Notes: generated by a model from the letters alone, not told the origin. 64,000 nt of DNA from UBA7672 sp965229115 (GCA_965229115.1 CBDDIR010000003.1:2728001-2792000), one strand, 5' to 3'; shown: positions 51,674 through 61,651, counted from the first letter of the stretch. A program made the numbers and translations.

Positions 51674-53203
51674 TTGGGGGATTTCCTGTTCGACGGGCAT
51701 GGGGCCACGCGCGCGAGACGCGCCGTGGACGAGACAGCTTTATCATCGCACGAGCTGTTCCTGCTGCGCCTCGCCGACGCGCAAGCGTTTGGCGCAGCGA
51801 GCGAAGGCCTTGCCGCGTCGCGTCCTGATCTGAGCGCGAAGTCCGGCCTCACCATCGTGCAGTGCGCGATCGGTTGGGCGTCGGTAATCGCGTTCGCCTG
51901 GTTCCTGTTCACCGCCACCGATGCGACGCTGACGGTAAGCGTGTTTTCGCTTGTCGTACTGTTCGGGATCATCATCGCCCTGCGCCTTTGCGCCGCCATT
52001 CGTGCCTTGCGACAGGGCCCGACTGCGAAGCCTGTTCGCGTGCACGACAGCCAACTGCCAACGCTGACCTTGCTCATCCCGCTGCTTCGCGAAGGCCCCG
52101 ATGTCGTGAAGGAGTTGATCGCCGCGATCGGCCGGCTCGACTATCCCGTCGGAAAGTTCGACGTGAAAGTGCTTGTCGAAGCCGATGATGTGGCGACGAT
52201 AAATGCGGTTCTGGAATGCAATCCGCCGCCCTGGTTCGAGGTCATTCCGGTGCCGCCGGGCGAACCACGGACGAAGCCCAAGGCGTTGAATTATGGCCTC
52301 GCCAATGCGCGCGGCGCCATTATCGCCGTGTTTGATGCCGAAGACCGGCCTGATCCCGGCCAGCCGCGCGCCGCGATGGCGGCGTTCCAGTCAGGCGGTG
52401 GGAAGCTCGCCGTCGTGCAGGCGCCGCTGCTGATCCACAACGGAAAGGATGGCTGGCTCGCACGCCAGTTCGAGGTGGAGTACGCCATCCACTTCCGTGT
52501 CTGGCTGCCCTTCCTGGCCGCGCTGAAACTGCCGCTCGCGCTCGGCGGAACGAGCAACTATTTCCGCAAGCAGGCGCTGATTGATGCAGGCGGCTGGGAT
52601 GCCTGGAACGTCACGGAGGACGCCGACATCGGCCTGCGCCTCGCACGGATGGGTCACAGCACGCAGACCATCACGTCGCCAACATACGAGGAAGCGCCTG
52701 CCCGACTTCGCTCCTGGATGAAGCAGCGCACGCGCTGGATGAAAGGTCACTTGCAGACATGGCTGGTGCTGATGCGCAAGCCATTCACGGCGGCGAGCGA
52801 GATCGGGCTGATCCGGTTCATCGGCCTGCAGCTGACCTTCGGCGTGTCGTTGATCGCATCGATCATGCACCTGCCGCTCTTCATCTGGATCGCGTGGTGC
52901 ATTTTTCAGCTGCACAGCTTTGAGTGGTGGCACGCCGCGCTCTGTATCATCGGCTATGCGGGCGTCGTGATCGCGGCATTCGCGGCTCAGGCAAACCATG
53001 CACGCTGGTTCACTCTCCTGACGTTGCCGCTCTATTGGCCGCTGCAATCCATCGCCATGCTGTTCGCCTTCGTGGAAATGAAGCGCAAGCCACACTACTG
53101 GGCCAAGACGCATCACGGCGCGAAATCGCCGCCTTCGCTCTCCACGTCGCAAGCAGAGCCAGCTCGCGCCGACAACGTTATCCAGCTCGAACTCGCGCTC
53201 TGA
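51674..53203 (+). CDS. Family 2 glycosyltransferase, membrane-associated
   Basis: A ~509-residue protein. After two membrane helices (~residues 60-105) comes a GT2 catalytic domain: LTLLIPLLREGPDV, VEADD, VFDAEDRPDPGQ (acceptor-side Asp residues), TEDADIGLRLARMG and KQRTRWMKG, a QxxRW motif of processive polysaccharide synthases. Three or four membrane helices follow. It may build or extend an exopolysaccharide, and the c-di-GMP protein encoded just upstream could control it; that link is inferred. The start is uncertain: TTG at 51674, or a GTG at 51725. Confidence 0.82.
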   Translation: MGDFLFDGHGATRARRAVDETALSSHELFLLRLADAQAFGAASEGLAASRPDLSAKSGLTIVQCAIGWASVIAFAWFLFTATDATLTVSVFSLVVLFGIIIALRLCAAIRALRQGPTAKPVRVHDSQLPTLTLLIPLLREGPDVVKELIAAIGRLDYPVGKFDVKVLVEADDVATINAVLECNPPPWFEVIPVPPGEPRTKPKALNYGLANARGAIIAVFDAEDRPDPGQPRAAMAAFQSGGGKLAVVQAPLLIHNGKDGWLARQFEVEYAIHFRVWLPFLAALKLPLALGGTSNYFRKQALIDAGGWDAWNVTEDADIGLRLARMGHSTQTITSPTYEEAPARLRSWMKQRTRWMKGHLQTWLVLMRKPFTAASEIGLIRFIGLQLTFGVSLIASIMHLPLFIWIAWCIFQLHSFEWWHAALCIIGYAGVVIAAFAAQANHARWFTLLTLPLYWPLQSIAMLFAFVEMKRKPHYWAKTHHGAKSPPSLSTSQAEPARADNVIQLELAL

Positions 53204-53281
53204 CCCCGCGCCCAAAAGCCCCAGTCTGAGCCTGCCAAGCCCCGCTTGTGCCGGCATTCGCGCCTTGCCATGTGTGTGCCC

Positions 53282-53509
53282 ATGGAAATGGCTTTCACCA
53301 TCGCGGTCTTGCTGGTCTTCGTCGCCGCCACGGTGTTCGCAGGCTGGAAGTCAGGCCGTCCGCGCAAGGACAGCCTCAACGCGCAATGGATTTCCTGGCC
53401 TCTGGTCACGGTACTCATGGGAACCGCGGCGTTTTTCGCATTGGTCCACGTGATCAACCTGATGGGCTTCCACACCGGCGCCGCAGCCGCGCAAAAGTAC
53501 AAGCTGTAG
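53282..53509 (+). CDS. Small two-helix membrane protein
   Basis: A 75-residue protein. Helix one is AFTIAVLLVFVAATVFAGW and helix two is PLVTVLMGTAAFFALVHVIN. Between them is a basic loop, and the tail is short. Starts two codons or four codons either side are possible. No family is recognised. It stands between the GT2 gene and an acyl-CoA dehydrogenase gene on the same strand. Confidence 0.6.
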   Translation: MEMAFTIAVLLVFVAATVFAGWKSGRPRKDSLNAQWISWPLVTVLMGTAAFFALVHVINLMGFHTGAAAAQKYKL

Positions 53510-53588
53510 GCCGGGACGATTGACCCTGCCCCCTAGCGTCGCTAGCCCTGTCCGATAATAAGGACACGCGCCGCACCGGGAGACTTCC

Positions 53589-54782
53589 ATGGCCGACCTC
53601 GAACAATTCCGCGCCGATACCCGCGCCTGGCTCGAGGAAAACTGCCCGCCGTCCATGCGCACCCCGATGGTCGAGGAAGAGGTGGTCTGGGGCGGTCGCA
53701 ACCAGAAATATGTGAACCCGGACTCGAAAGTCTGGCTTGATCGCATGGCCGCCAAAGGCTGGACGGCGCCGACCTGGCCGAAGGAATACGGCGGCGGCGG
53801 ACTGTCGAAAGCCGAAGCCATCGTGCTCGACCAGGAACTGAAGCGCATCAATGCCCGCTCGCCGCTGGCCTCGTTCGGCCTCTGGATGCTCGGCCCCGTC
53901 CTGCTCGAATACGCCAACGAAGAACAGAAGAAGCGCTTCCTGCCGGAAATCTGCGCCGGCAAGATCCGCTGGTGCCAAGGCTATTCCGAGCCGGGCGCAG
54001 GCTCGGACCTAGCTTCGCTGCAGACCAAGTGCGAGGACAAGGGCGATCATTGGCTGATCAACGGCTCCAAGATCTGGACGTCCTACGCCAACCACGCTGA
54101 CTGGATCTTCTGCCTCGTCCGCACCGACTTCACGAAGAAGCACGAGGGCATCTCGTTCGTCCTGTTCGACATGACGACGCCGGGCGTCGAGACGCGTCCG
54201 ATCCTGCTGATCTCGGGCTCATCGCCCTTCTGCGAAACCTTCTTCACGGATGTGCAGGTTCCGAAGAACCAGCTCGTCGGCACGCCGGGCAAGGGCTGGG
54301 ATATCGCCAAGCGCCTGCTCCAGTATGAGCGCCAGAACATTTCCGCCACTGGCTTCGGCGCAGACCGCAATGCCGGCCCGACGCTGGCCGACATCGCCAA
54401 GAAGTACACCGGCACGAAGGACGGCGCGATCGCCGATGGCGACCTGCGCGCGCGCATCACCAAGCAGATGATGTACGAACAGGCCTTCATGCTGACGATC
54501 CAGCGCAACACCGAGCTGGCGAAAGCCGGCGCGGATGTCGGCCCAGGCACGTCGATCATCAAATACGCCGCCGCCAAGATGAACCAGACCAAGACCGAAC
54601 TTCAGGTCGAGGCCATGGGCCATCAGGGCCTCGGCTGGGAAGGCGAAGGCTTCAAGCCGGGCGAGATCATGTCCACCCGAGCCATGCTGCGCGCCAAGGG
54701 CAACTCGATCGAAGGCGGCACGTCAGAGGTGAACCTCAACGTGGTCGCCAAGCGCGTCCTCGGCCTGCGCGACCACCAGTAG
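53589..54782 (+). CDS. Acyl-CoA dehydrogenase family protein
   Basis: A 397-residue flavoenzyme. Signatures are RWCQGYSEPGAGSDLASLQT (~residue 128), GSKIWTSYANHADW, and the C-terminal IEGGTSEVNLNVVAKRVLGL. The branch with an N-terminal tail FRADTRAWLEENCP is typical of proteins that work as heteromers with a second, shorter dehydrogenase in steroid or branched-chain acyl-CoA breakdown. The shorter gene at 58414 could be that partner, though it is 3.6 kb away. The start follows GGGAGA. Confidence 0.9.
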   Translation: MADLEQFRADTRAWLEENCPPSMRTPMVEEEVVWGGRNQKYVNPDSKVWLDRMAAKGWTAPTWPKEYGGGGLSKAEAIVLDQELKRINARSPLASFGLWMLGPVLLEYANEEQKKRFLPEICAGKIRWCQGYSEPGAGSDLASLQTKCEDKGDHWLINGSKIWTSYANHADWIFCLVRTDFTKKHEGISFVLFDMTTPGVETRPILLISGSSPFCETFFTDVQVPKNQLVGTPGKGWDIAKRLLQYERQNISATGFGADRNAGPTLADIAKKYTGTKDGAIADGDLRARITKQMMYEQAFMLTIQRNTELAKAGADVGPGTSIIKYAAAKMNQTKTELQVEAMGHQGLGWEGEGFKPGEIMSTRAMLRAKGNSIEGGTSEVNLNVVAKRVLGLRDHQ

Positions 54783-54786
54783 GCGA

Positions 54787-56193
54787 CTACCGCATCAGGA
54801 AGCGCAGGAGGCGTCTGGCGCGCGTGCCGTAAGGCGGCGCGAGCCATGAGGCTGCGTTGAAGAAGCCGGTCTTGAACACGGCGCGCGGATGCGTGAAGCG
54901 GTCGAAGCCGTGGCGGCCGTGATAGAAGCCGGCGCCGCTTGCGCCGATGCCGCCGAAGGGCAACCCTTCCTGCGCAATGTGCAGCAGCGTGCCATTCACT
55001 GTTACGCCGCCTGATTGCGTGCGGTCGAGTACTTTCGTCTGCTCTTTCTTGTCTTCGGCGAAGATGTAGAGCGCCAGCGGATGCGGATGGCTGTTGATCC
55101 AGTCCAGCGCATCATCCAGCGTGTCATAGCCGACGATCGGCAATACCGGGCCGAATATCTCTTCGCGCATCAGCGCGCAGTTCTCGGGCGCATCCATCAC
55201 GACGATCGGCGGAAGCAAGCGCTTGGCGCGATCCGATGGCGCGGGGTGGCGCAACACCTTCGCTCCACTAAGCTCGGCCTCGTTGACCGCCGTTATCATG
55301 CGATCGAAAGCGCGCTCGCTGATCACGGTCGAATAATCGGCGCCGGCGTTGGGGTAATACCGGCGGGCTTCGGCCATCACCTGCTCTGCCAGCTCGATCA
55401 TGCGCTCGCGCGGAACCATGACGTAGTCAGGCGCAATGCAGGTCTGGCCCGCATTGACGAACTTGCCATAGGTGATCGCCTTGACCGCCTTCACCATCGA
55501 CCCTGACGGACAAATGACGGTCGGCGACTTGCCGCCGAGTTCGAGCGTGGTCGGCACGAGCCCTTCGGCGGCCGCCAGCGCGACCTTGCGGCCAATCGTG
55601 GTCGAACCGGTGAACACCAGATGGTCGAACGGCAGCTTGGTGAATTGCGTTGCTACGTCCGGCCCGCCGAGCACGACGGCGACTTCCTCTTCCGCGAACG
55701 TGTCAGAGATCGCGCGATGAAGCAGGTCGGAGAAAACCGGCGTCTGTTCCGATGGCTTGATGATGGCGCGATTGCCGCCGGCGATGATGTCGACCAGCGG
55801 CGAGAGCGCCAGCTGCAGCGGATAATTCCACGGCGAGATAATGCCGACCACGCCAAGCGGTTCACGCCTGATCCATGCCTGCCCCGGCCAGAACGCCAGA
55901 TCGACATCCTGATAGGCCGGCTCCATCCACCAGCGCACATTCTTGCGCGCATGACGGAGCGCTGACAGCAGCACAGATGTTTCAAGCAGCGCCGTCTCGA
56001 AGCGCGAACGATTGCCGAAATCGGTGGAGATCGCGCCGGCGAACGCTTCCTGCCGTTTACGGACCATGTCTTCCAGGCGGTCGATGCGATCGATGCGGAT
56101 GCGCGAGGGCGGCGGGCCATCACGGAGATGCGCTGCGCGCTGGACCTCCAGCAGGCGCTCGCCTTCCGACGTCTTTGGCGTATGGCCGTCCAT
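54787..56193 (-). CDS. Coniferyl-aldehyde-dehydrogenase-like aldehyde dehydrogenase
   Basis: A 468-residue NAD(P)-dependent enzyme. VVGIISPWNYPLQLALSPLV (~residue 110), FTGSTTIGRKVA (nucleotide site), LELGGKSP with the general-base glutamate and NAGQTCIAPDY with the catalytic cysteine are all present. The long hydrophobic-ended C-terminus (APPYGTRARRLLRFLMR) and overall layout resemble coniferyl and fatty aldehyde dehydrogenases. The ATG at 56193 follows AAGGG. It converges on the acyl-CoA dehydrogenase gene. Confidence 0.88.
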   Translation of the reverse strand: MDGHTPKTSEGERLLEVQRAAHLRDGPPPSRIRIDRIDRLEDMVRKRQEAFAGAISTDFGNRSRFETALLETSVLLSALRHARKNVRWWMEPAYQDVDLAFWPGQAWIRREPLGVVGIISPWNYPLQLALSPLVDIIAGGNRAIIKPSEQTPVFSDLLHRAISDTFAEEEVAVVLGGPDVATQFTKLPFDHLVFTGSTTIGRKVALAAAEGLVPTTLELGGKSPTVICPSGSMVKAVKAITYGKFVNAGQTCIAPDYVMVPRERMIELAEQVMAEARRYYPNAGADYSTVISERAFDRMITAVNEAELSGAKVLRHPAPSDRAKRLLPPIVVMDAPENCALMREEIFGPVLPIVGYDTLDDALDWINSHPHPLALYIFAEDKKEQTKVLDRTQSGGVTVNGTLLHIAQEGLPFGGIGASGAGFYHGRHGFDRFTHPRAVFKTGFFNAASWLAPPYGTRARRLLRFLMR

Positions 56194-56387
56194 GTCACAC
56201 CCTTGCCGCCCGAACGCGAGTTGACCCGGAGCGGCCTGCGGTTTCAAGCTAAACCATTGGACGGCCTAAAGCGTGTCTATGAATATTGTGACAGTGGGCG
56301 CTGCCGGACGTGATTGCTGCAGGATAGGACGCAGCGGCGGCCTGATAGGACGGGCGAATCAGACATTCCAGGCACGCAACGGCCCGG

Positions 56388-57077
56388 TCAGTTCTGGCCC
56401 TTGAGGCGCACCATCACGTTCTGAGCAACGAAGCGGGCGCGTGAGTTGAACTGGCGGTTGGCAAGCGCGAACACGATCACCAGCGTGGCTAAAACAAAGC
56501 CATACCAGGCGATGAACCAGGCCAGCACGGCGATGGCGAGGAAGAAGGCGCGCAGGCCGTGCGTGAACTGTCCCGCCGCCGCGATGTTCATATCGGCGAC
56601 AGCAGCAGCCGCCTCTTCCGCGCCGGGCTTGCCTGCTTCAGGCGTCGCCGCGAGCATCACAGCGGAATAGTTGAACAGGCGATAGGCCCAGCCGAACTTG
56701 AAGAAGGCGTAGGCGTAGAGGCCCATCAAGACGGCGGTCTTCACGTAAAACGCGGCACGGTCGATCTCGAGGTGCACGAAGCTTTCCTCGAATGCGCCGA
56801 TGATCGTGTCTGCCGCGGTCAGCAGCGCGAAGCCGGCGCCGACAGCCAACAGAGCGGTCGAGGCGAAGAACGATGTCGCTTGCTGAAGGCCCGTGATGAT
56901 GTTGGCGTCGACGAGCCGAACCTCGCGGTTGGCCATCTGGCGCATCCATTCCTGTCGCTGGAATTTCATCGCAGCCGACAGGGTGTGCTTGTGCCAAGGT
57001 GACCGGTCGATCAGCCAGCCGAGGAAGGCCCACGTCACAACGAAGAAGGCCAACGCGCCGCCATCGAGCCAGGTCAT
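56388..57077 (-). CDS. DUF599 family membrane protein
   Basis: A 229-residue protein with four membrane helices (around residues 6-24, 70-95, 115-135 and 185-212). The segment MRQMANREVRLVDANIITGL between helices 1 and 2 is the conserved block of the DUF599 family. Function is unknown. The ATG at 57077 has GGAG six bases upstream; a GTG 12 codons earlier is an alternative start. Confidence 0.75.
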   Translation of the reverse strand: MTWLDGGALAFFVVTWAFLGWLIDRSPWHKHTLSAAMKFQRQEWMRQMANREVRLVDANIITGLQQATSFFASTALLAVGAGFALLTAADTIIGAFEESFVHLEIDRAAFYVKTAVLMGLYAYAFFKFGWAYRLFNYSAVMLAATPEAGKPGAEEAAAAVADMNIAAAGQFTHGLRAFFLAIAVLAWFIAWYGFVLATLVIVFALANRQFNSRARFVAQNVMVRLKGQN

Positions 57078-57140
57078 TGTCCGCTCCAGAATCCGGAGCG
57101 TACTTTCCAGCACGATGGGGCACTTAGCCAGTCCTGTCTT

Positions 57141-57647
57141 TTAGCGACCGCCGAGGAAGTCCTGCTTGCCCAGCGGCACGCCGTTATGGCGCAGGATCGC
57201 GTAGGCCGTGGTGACGTGGAACAGGAAGTTCGGGAGGACGAAGCCGGTCAGATAGTCGAGGCCGGCAAACTTCATTTCGCCGTTCGGGAATTTGAGAACG
57301 ACCTCACGCTCTTCCGAGCCATCGACCGCGCTGGCCGGAACGCTCTTGATATAATCGACCGTCTTGGCGATGCGCTCGCGCAGTTCAGCGATGGTGGTTT
57401 CCGTATCCGCCATCGGCGGTGCGGGCTGGCCTGACAGGCGCGAGATCGCGAACTTGGATGTATCGCTGGCAAACTGGATCTGTGCTGACAGCGGCCGCAT
57501 ATCCGGAGCGAGACGCGACGTCACCAGCAGGTTGGCGTCGAAACCACGGTCCTTGGCGTATTTTTCGGCCTTCTCCAGCAGCGCATCCAGGTTTCCGAGC
57601 ATGCGCAAAAACACAGGCGCCGAGGCCTTGTGCATCGATATCGACAT
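57141..57647 (-). CDS. DUF1993 family protein
   Basis: A 168-residue soluble protein of the DUF1993 family, predicted to be a four-helix bundle related to DinB-type proteins. Conserved marks are LRMLGNLDALLEKAEKYA, SRLAPDMRPLSAQIQFA and FLFHVTTAYAILRHNGV with a histidine that could bind metal. Function is unknown. The ATG at 57647 follows AAGGGAAC. It is divergent from a DsbA-fold isomerase gene. Confidence 0.8.
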   Translation of the reverse strand: MSISMHKASAPVFLRMLGNLDALLEKAEKYAKDRGFDANLLVTSRLAPDMRPLSAQIQFASDTSKFAISRLSGQPAPPMADTETTIAELRERIAKTVDYIKSVPASAVDGSEEREVVLKFPNGEMKFAGLDYLTGFVLPNFLFHVTTAYAILRHNGVPLGKQDFLGGR

Positions 57648-57768
57648 TTGGATTGTTCCCTTGCCCTCATTTCCGCCAGAGTAACCGGCGGTGTCCGGTA
57701 AGGCATATGGGCGCCGTTTTTGGACGTACAATCTGCTAGGGTCACGAATCGTAGCGCCCGAGGTTTTT

Positions 57769-58386
57769 GTGAAACTGCAATTCTGGTTCGAATTCGCCTC
57801 GACCTACTCCTACCCCGCCGTCATGCGCATCGACAAAGCGGCGGCGGCGCGGGGCGTCGAGATCGAATGGCGCCCCTTCCTGCTCGGACCACTGTTCCAC
57901 GCGCAACAGGGGCTCAAGGACAGCCCGTTCAACGCCGTGCCCGTGAAGGGCTCCTACATGTGGCGCGACCTGGAGCGGACCTGCGAGAAGTACAACCTGC
58001 CTTTCAAGCGGCCCGGACGCTTTCCCCAGAATGGGTTGATGGCCGCACGCATCACCCTGTCGCTGACGCAGGCCGAGCGGCCCAACTTCGTGAAGGCCGT
58101 CTATCAGGCCAGCTTCGTCCACGACCGCGACATTTCCGATCCGCAGATCCTCCATGCCGCAGCGCGGCGCGCGGGCCTCGACCCGCTGGAGGTTCTTGCC
58201 GCCATGACGTCCGAGACGATCAAGGACGCCTTGAAGGAAGAGACAGCGCGGGCGGCCGATCTGGGCATCTTTGGCGCGCCCAGTTTCGTCACGGATACGG
58301 GCGAATTGTTCTGGGGCAATGATCGCCTCGAAGACGCACTTGATTGGACAGTGCGCGGGACGCTAAGACCCAACTCACAAAACTGA
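57769..58386 (+). CDS. 2-hydroxychromene-2-carboxylate isomerase-like (DsbA-fold) protein
   Basis: A 205-residue kappa-class glutathione-transferase/DsbA-fold protein. It begins KLQFWFEFASTYSYPAVMRI, in which the serine replaces the redox cysteine, as in HCCA isomerases of aromatic breakdown. WRPFLLGPLF and GIFGAPSFVTDTGELFWGND close the thioredoxin fold with the cis-proline. The start is a GTG with GAGG just upstream. An acyl-CoA dehydrogenase gene follows after 27 bases, so the two are likely co-transcribed. Confidence 0.84.
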   Translation: MKLQFWFEFASTYSYPAVMRIDKAAAARGVEIEWRPFLLGPLFHAQQGLKDSPFNAVPVKGSYMWRDLERTCEKYNLPFKRPGRFPQNGLMAARITLSLTQAERPNFVKAVYQASFVHDRDISDPQILHAAARRAGLDPLEVLAAMTSETIKDALKEETARAADLGIFGAPSFVTDTGELFWGNDRLEDALDWTVRGTLRPNSQN

Positions 58387-58413
58387 AGAAGCGGGACGTC
58401 CCGGGAGACAGCC

Positions 58414-59547
58414 ATGGCTTTCGTGCTCAGCGAAGAGCAACAGATGCTGCGCGACAGCGCACGCTCGTTTGCGGATGAAAAGCTGCCGATCAGCCAGCTC
58501 CGCGCGCTTCGCGCCAAAGGCGAAGGCTTCGACAAGGCTGCCTGGAAAGAGATGGCCGAGCTGGGCTTCACCGGCGTTCTGATCCCGGAAGAGTTCGGCG
58601 GTTCGGCCTTTGGATATGTCGGCCTCGGCCAGGTGCTCGAAGCACAGGGCCGCACCATAGCGGCGTCGCCGCTGGTCTCGACCGCGCTGATCGGCGCATC
58701 GGCGCTGATCCTCGCCGGCAGCCAGTCGCAGAAACAAACCTACCTGCCGCAGATCGCCTCGGGCGACCTCATCACCGCCCTCGCCGTCGATGAAGGCCCG
58801 CACCACGATCCTTCGCATATCAAGCTGACGGCGACGAAATCAGGCGCCGGTTACACGCTCTCGGGCGATAAGCGTTACGTGGTCGATGGCGCTGAAGCCA
58901 GCCTGCTGATCGTTGCGGCCCGCACCTCGGGCAGCGAGAACGACAAACAAGGCATCACCCTCTTCCTCGTGCCGACCGACGCCAAGGGCGTTACGCGCAC
59001 CGCACTCAAGACGCTGGATGCGCACGCCGCCGCCAACATCTCGTTCGCCAATGTCGAAGTCGATGCTGACGCTGTGCTCGGCACGGTCGACGCTGGCTTC
59101 GCCACGCTGGACGCCGTTCTCGACCGCGCACGTATCGGCATCTCCGCCGAAGCGCTCGGCGCTGCGGACGCTGCCTTCGAGATGACGGCGGAATACCTGA
59201 AAGTCCGCAAACAGTTCGGCCAGCTGATCGGCTCCTTCCAGTCGATGCAGCACCGCGCCGCGATCATGTTCACCGATCTCGAACTCACCCGCTCATGCGT
59301 CGCCGCCGCCTTCACGGCGCTGGATGCCGATGCGAAGAACGTCGCCGAGCTGGCCTCGCTGGCCAAGGCACGCGCGGCCGAGACGCTGCACCTCGTCTCC
59401 AACGAGACAGTGCAGATGCATGGCGGCATCGGCATGACCGATGTGCATGACTCCGGCCTCTACATGAAGCGCGCCCGCGTGCTCGAAGCGCTCTATGGCG
59501 GCGAAAGCTTCCATCGCGACCGCTACGCGAAGATCGGCGGCTACTAG
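58414..59547 (+). CDS. Acyl-CoA dehydrogenase family protein (short partner type)
   Basis: A 377-residue flavoprotein. It has the acyl-CoA dehydrogenase layout (MAFVLSEEQQMLRDSARSFA, KRYVVDGAEASLLIVAAR, RKQFGQLIGSFQSMQHRAA and QMHGGIGMTDVHDSGLYMKRA). The domain is slightly short and the usual SEPGAGSD segment is replaced by VDEGPHHDPSHI, so it may be the non-catalytic or FAD-sharing partner of a heteromeric enzyme. A serine-hydrolase gene follows after 22 bases, with a clear GGGAGG site. Confidence 0.85.
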   Translation: MAFVLSEEQQMLRDSARSFADEKLPISQLRALRAKGEGFDKAAWKEMAELGFTGVLIPEEFGGSAFGYVGLGQVLEAQGRTIAASPLVSTALIGASALILAGSQSQKQTYLPQIASGDLITALAVDEGPHHDPSHIKLTATKSGAGYTLSGDKRYVVDGAEASLLIVAARTSGSENDKQGITLFLVPTDAKGVTRTALKTLDAHAAANISFANVEVDADAVLGTVDAGFATLDAVLDRARIGISAEALGAADAAFEMTAEYLKVRKQFGQLIGSFQSMQHRAAIMFTDLELTRSCVAAAFTALDADAKNVAELASLAKARAAETLHLVSNETVQMHGGIGMTDVHDSGLYMKRARVLEALYGGESFHRDRYAKIGGY

Positions 59548-59569
59548 TCAGACGCGCGGGAGGGCGACC

Positions 59570-60817
59570 ATGAGCACTGAGTGGACCGCCCAGACCAGCG
59601 ACCCGAAAGCACGAAAGCTGATGCAGGGCTTCCCGCCCGCAGCTGACCTCGTCGTGCGCGGGGACAATGCCCAATCCTCCAACGGCTTCCCGAATGCGCG
59701 CTGGTCCTACAGCCATCAGCGCCAGATGAAGTCGACGGTGAATATCCGCCGCGGCCCGGCCGCGACGTACACCTTCCCGAAGAAGCTGCGCAGCGACCTG
59801 GATGCGATCAGCTTCACGACGCAGGACGGCAAGCAGCTGACCTGGGGCCAGTCGATCGACGAGATGTTCACGGACGGCATCGTCGTCCTGCATGGCGGCT
59901 CGATCGTTTACGAAACCTATCGCGGCGCGCTTGAGCCGCACCTGCCCCACCTCGCCTTCTCGATCACCAAATCCTTCGTTGGCCTGATGGCCGCCGTGCT
60001 GGCGCACGAGGGCAAGATCGATCCGAATGCCCTGGTGACGCGCTACGTGCCGGAGCTTGATGGCACAGCCTACGCCGACGCCACCGTGCGTCAGGTCATG
60101 GATATGACCATCGACGTCCAGTATTCGGAGAACTACACCGACCGGAATGCCGAGGTCCGCACCTATGGGATCGCTGCCGGCTTCAACCCTCAGCCTGAGG
60201 GCTATACTGGCCCGGACACAATCTTCGACTTCCTGCGCACGCTGAAGAAACAGGGCGAGCATGGCCAGGCGTTTGCGTACAAGACATGCAACACAGAAGT
60301 CCTCGCCTGGATCGTCCAGCGCGTGACCGACACGCCGATGGCGCAGCTTCTGTCGGAGCGGATCTGGCAGAAGATCGGCGCGGAGGAAGATGCCTACCTC
60401 ATCGTCGATCGCATCGGCACGCCGGCCTGTGGCGGCGGCATGAACATGGCGCTGCGCGATCTCGCGCGCTTCGGAGAAATGCTGCGCCTCGGCGGCATGT
60501 TCAATGGACAAGATATCGTGCCGGAAGAAGTGGTCGACGACATCATCAATGGCGGTGATCGCGAGCACTTCGCCAAGGCCGGCTACACCACCGTTCCGGG
60601 CTGGAGCTATCGCAACCAGTTCTGGGTGAGCCACGACAAGTTCGACGCCTTCACGGCGCGCGGTATCCACGGGCAGGTCTGCTGGATTGCGCCGAAGGCT
60701 GATGTGGTGATCGCCCGCTTCGCGTCGCACCAGGTCGCGGCCAACGGCAACAGCATTCTCGACAAGGTCTCGCTGCCTGCCTACGCGGCGCTGGCCGAGC
60801 ACCTTATGCGCACCTGA
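59570..60817 (+). CDS. Beta-lactamase-fold serine hydrolase
   Basis: A 415-residue protein of the class C beta-lactamase / 6-aminohexanoate-dimer hydrolase type. The nucleophile motif is FSITKSFVG (SxxK, ~residue 134), with a tyrosine motif in YSENYT (~residue 179) and HGQVCW near the C-terminus in the KTG-equivalent position. No signal peptide is seen, so a cytoplasmic esterase or amidase is likely. It lies between an acyl-CoA dehydrogenase gene and an SDR gene, which suggests a role in degrading an ester or amide. Confidence 0.83.
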   Translation: MSTEWTAQTSDPKARKLMQGFPPAADLVVRGDNAQSSNGFPNARWSYSHQRQMKSTVNIRRGPAATYTFPKKLRSDLDAISFTTQDGKQLTWGQSIDEMFTDGIVVLHGGSIVYETYRGALEPHLPHLAFSITKSFVGLMAAVLAHEGKIDPNALVTRYVPELDGTAYADATVRQVMDMTIDVQYSENYTDRNAEVRTYGIAAGFNPQPEGYTGPDTIFDFLRTLKKQGEHGQAFAYKTCNTEVLAWIVQRVTDTPMAQLLSERIWQKIGAEEDAYLIVDRIGTPACGGGMNMALRDLARFGEMLRLGGMFNGQDIVPEEVVDDIINGGDREHFAKAGYTTVPGWSYRNQFWVSHDKFDAFTARGIHGQVCWIAPKADVVIARFASHQVAANGNSILDKVSLPAYAALAEHLMRT

Positions 60818-60856
60818 TCGCCTGCCATAATCAGATAATATTCCGGGAGAACCACC

Positions 60857-61651
60857 ATGATTGAGAACCTGTTTTCGCTGAAAGGGCGCGTCGCCCTCGT
60901 GACCGGCGGCTCGCGCGGCATCGGCAAGATGATCGCGCAGGGCTTCGTTGAAAGCGGCGCCAAGACCTACATCTCCGCCCGCAAGGCCGATGCCTGCGAC
61001 GCGACCGCTGAAGAGCTGACGGCGCTGGGTCACGCCCAATGCATCTCGCTGCCGCAGGACATCTCGACGGTGGCCGGCGCCAAGATGCTGGCGGAAGAGA
61101 TCTACAAGCGCGAAGGCAAGCTCGACATCCTCGTCAACAATGCAGGTGCTGCCTGGGCGGCCAACTTCGAGGAGTTCCCGGAGAGCGGCTGGGACAAGGT
61201 GATGAACCTCAACGTGAAGTCGCCCTTCTTCCTGACGCAGGCGCTGCACGCCGCGCTGAAGAAAGGCGCCAGCGCCGACAAGCCGGCGAAGGTCATCAAC
61301 ATCTGCTCGATCGACGGCATCCGGCTGAACCCGCTGGAGACGTATTCGTACCACGCCTCAAAATCGTCCCTGCTCTATCTCACCAAGCGCATGGCGGCGC
61401 GTCTGGTGCAGGACAACATCATCGTCACCGCGATCGCGCCGGGGCCGTTCGCGTCCGAGATGAACCGCGCAGCGCGTGACATGGAAGACGCTGTTGCTTC
61501 GCGCACGCCGATGCGCCGCATTGGGCGTGACGAGGACATGGCCGGGACGGCGATCTTCCTGGCGTCGAAAGCGGGCGATTATGTCTGCGGCGATTCCATC
61601 GCGGTCGATGGCGGCATTGCCTATGCCTCGCTGCCGGAGAGAGAAGCCTAA
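60857..61651 (+). CDS. Short-chain dehydrogenase/reductase
   Basis: A 264-residue SDR. TGGSRGIGKMIA (cofactor), NNAGAAWA, the catalytic Ser in NICSIDG and YHASK are present. The C-terminal CGDSIAVDGGIAYAS matches the classical group that includes FabG and RhlG. It is the last gene of the 57.8-61.7 kb set and is followed by a terminator. Confidence 0.87.
   Translation: MIENLFSLKGRVALVTGGSRGIGKMIAQGFVESGAKTYISARKADACDATAEELTALGHAQCISLPQDISTVAGAKMLAEEIYKREGKLDILVNNAGAAWAANFEEFPESGWDKVMNLNVKSPFFLTQALHAALKKGASADKPAKVINICSIDGIRLNPLETYSYHASKSSLLYLTKRMAARLVQDNIIVTAIAPGPFASEMNRAARDMEDAVASRTPMRRIGRDEDMAGTAIFLASKAGDYVCGDSIAVDGGIAYASLPEREA

Noticed and set aside
57691..57768. N-terminal extension of the DsbA-fold isomerase
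   Set aside because: The added residues overlap the divergent promoter region; the GTG at 57769 has a ribosome-binding site and begins the fold.
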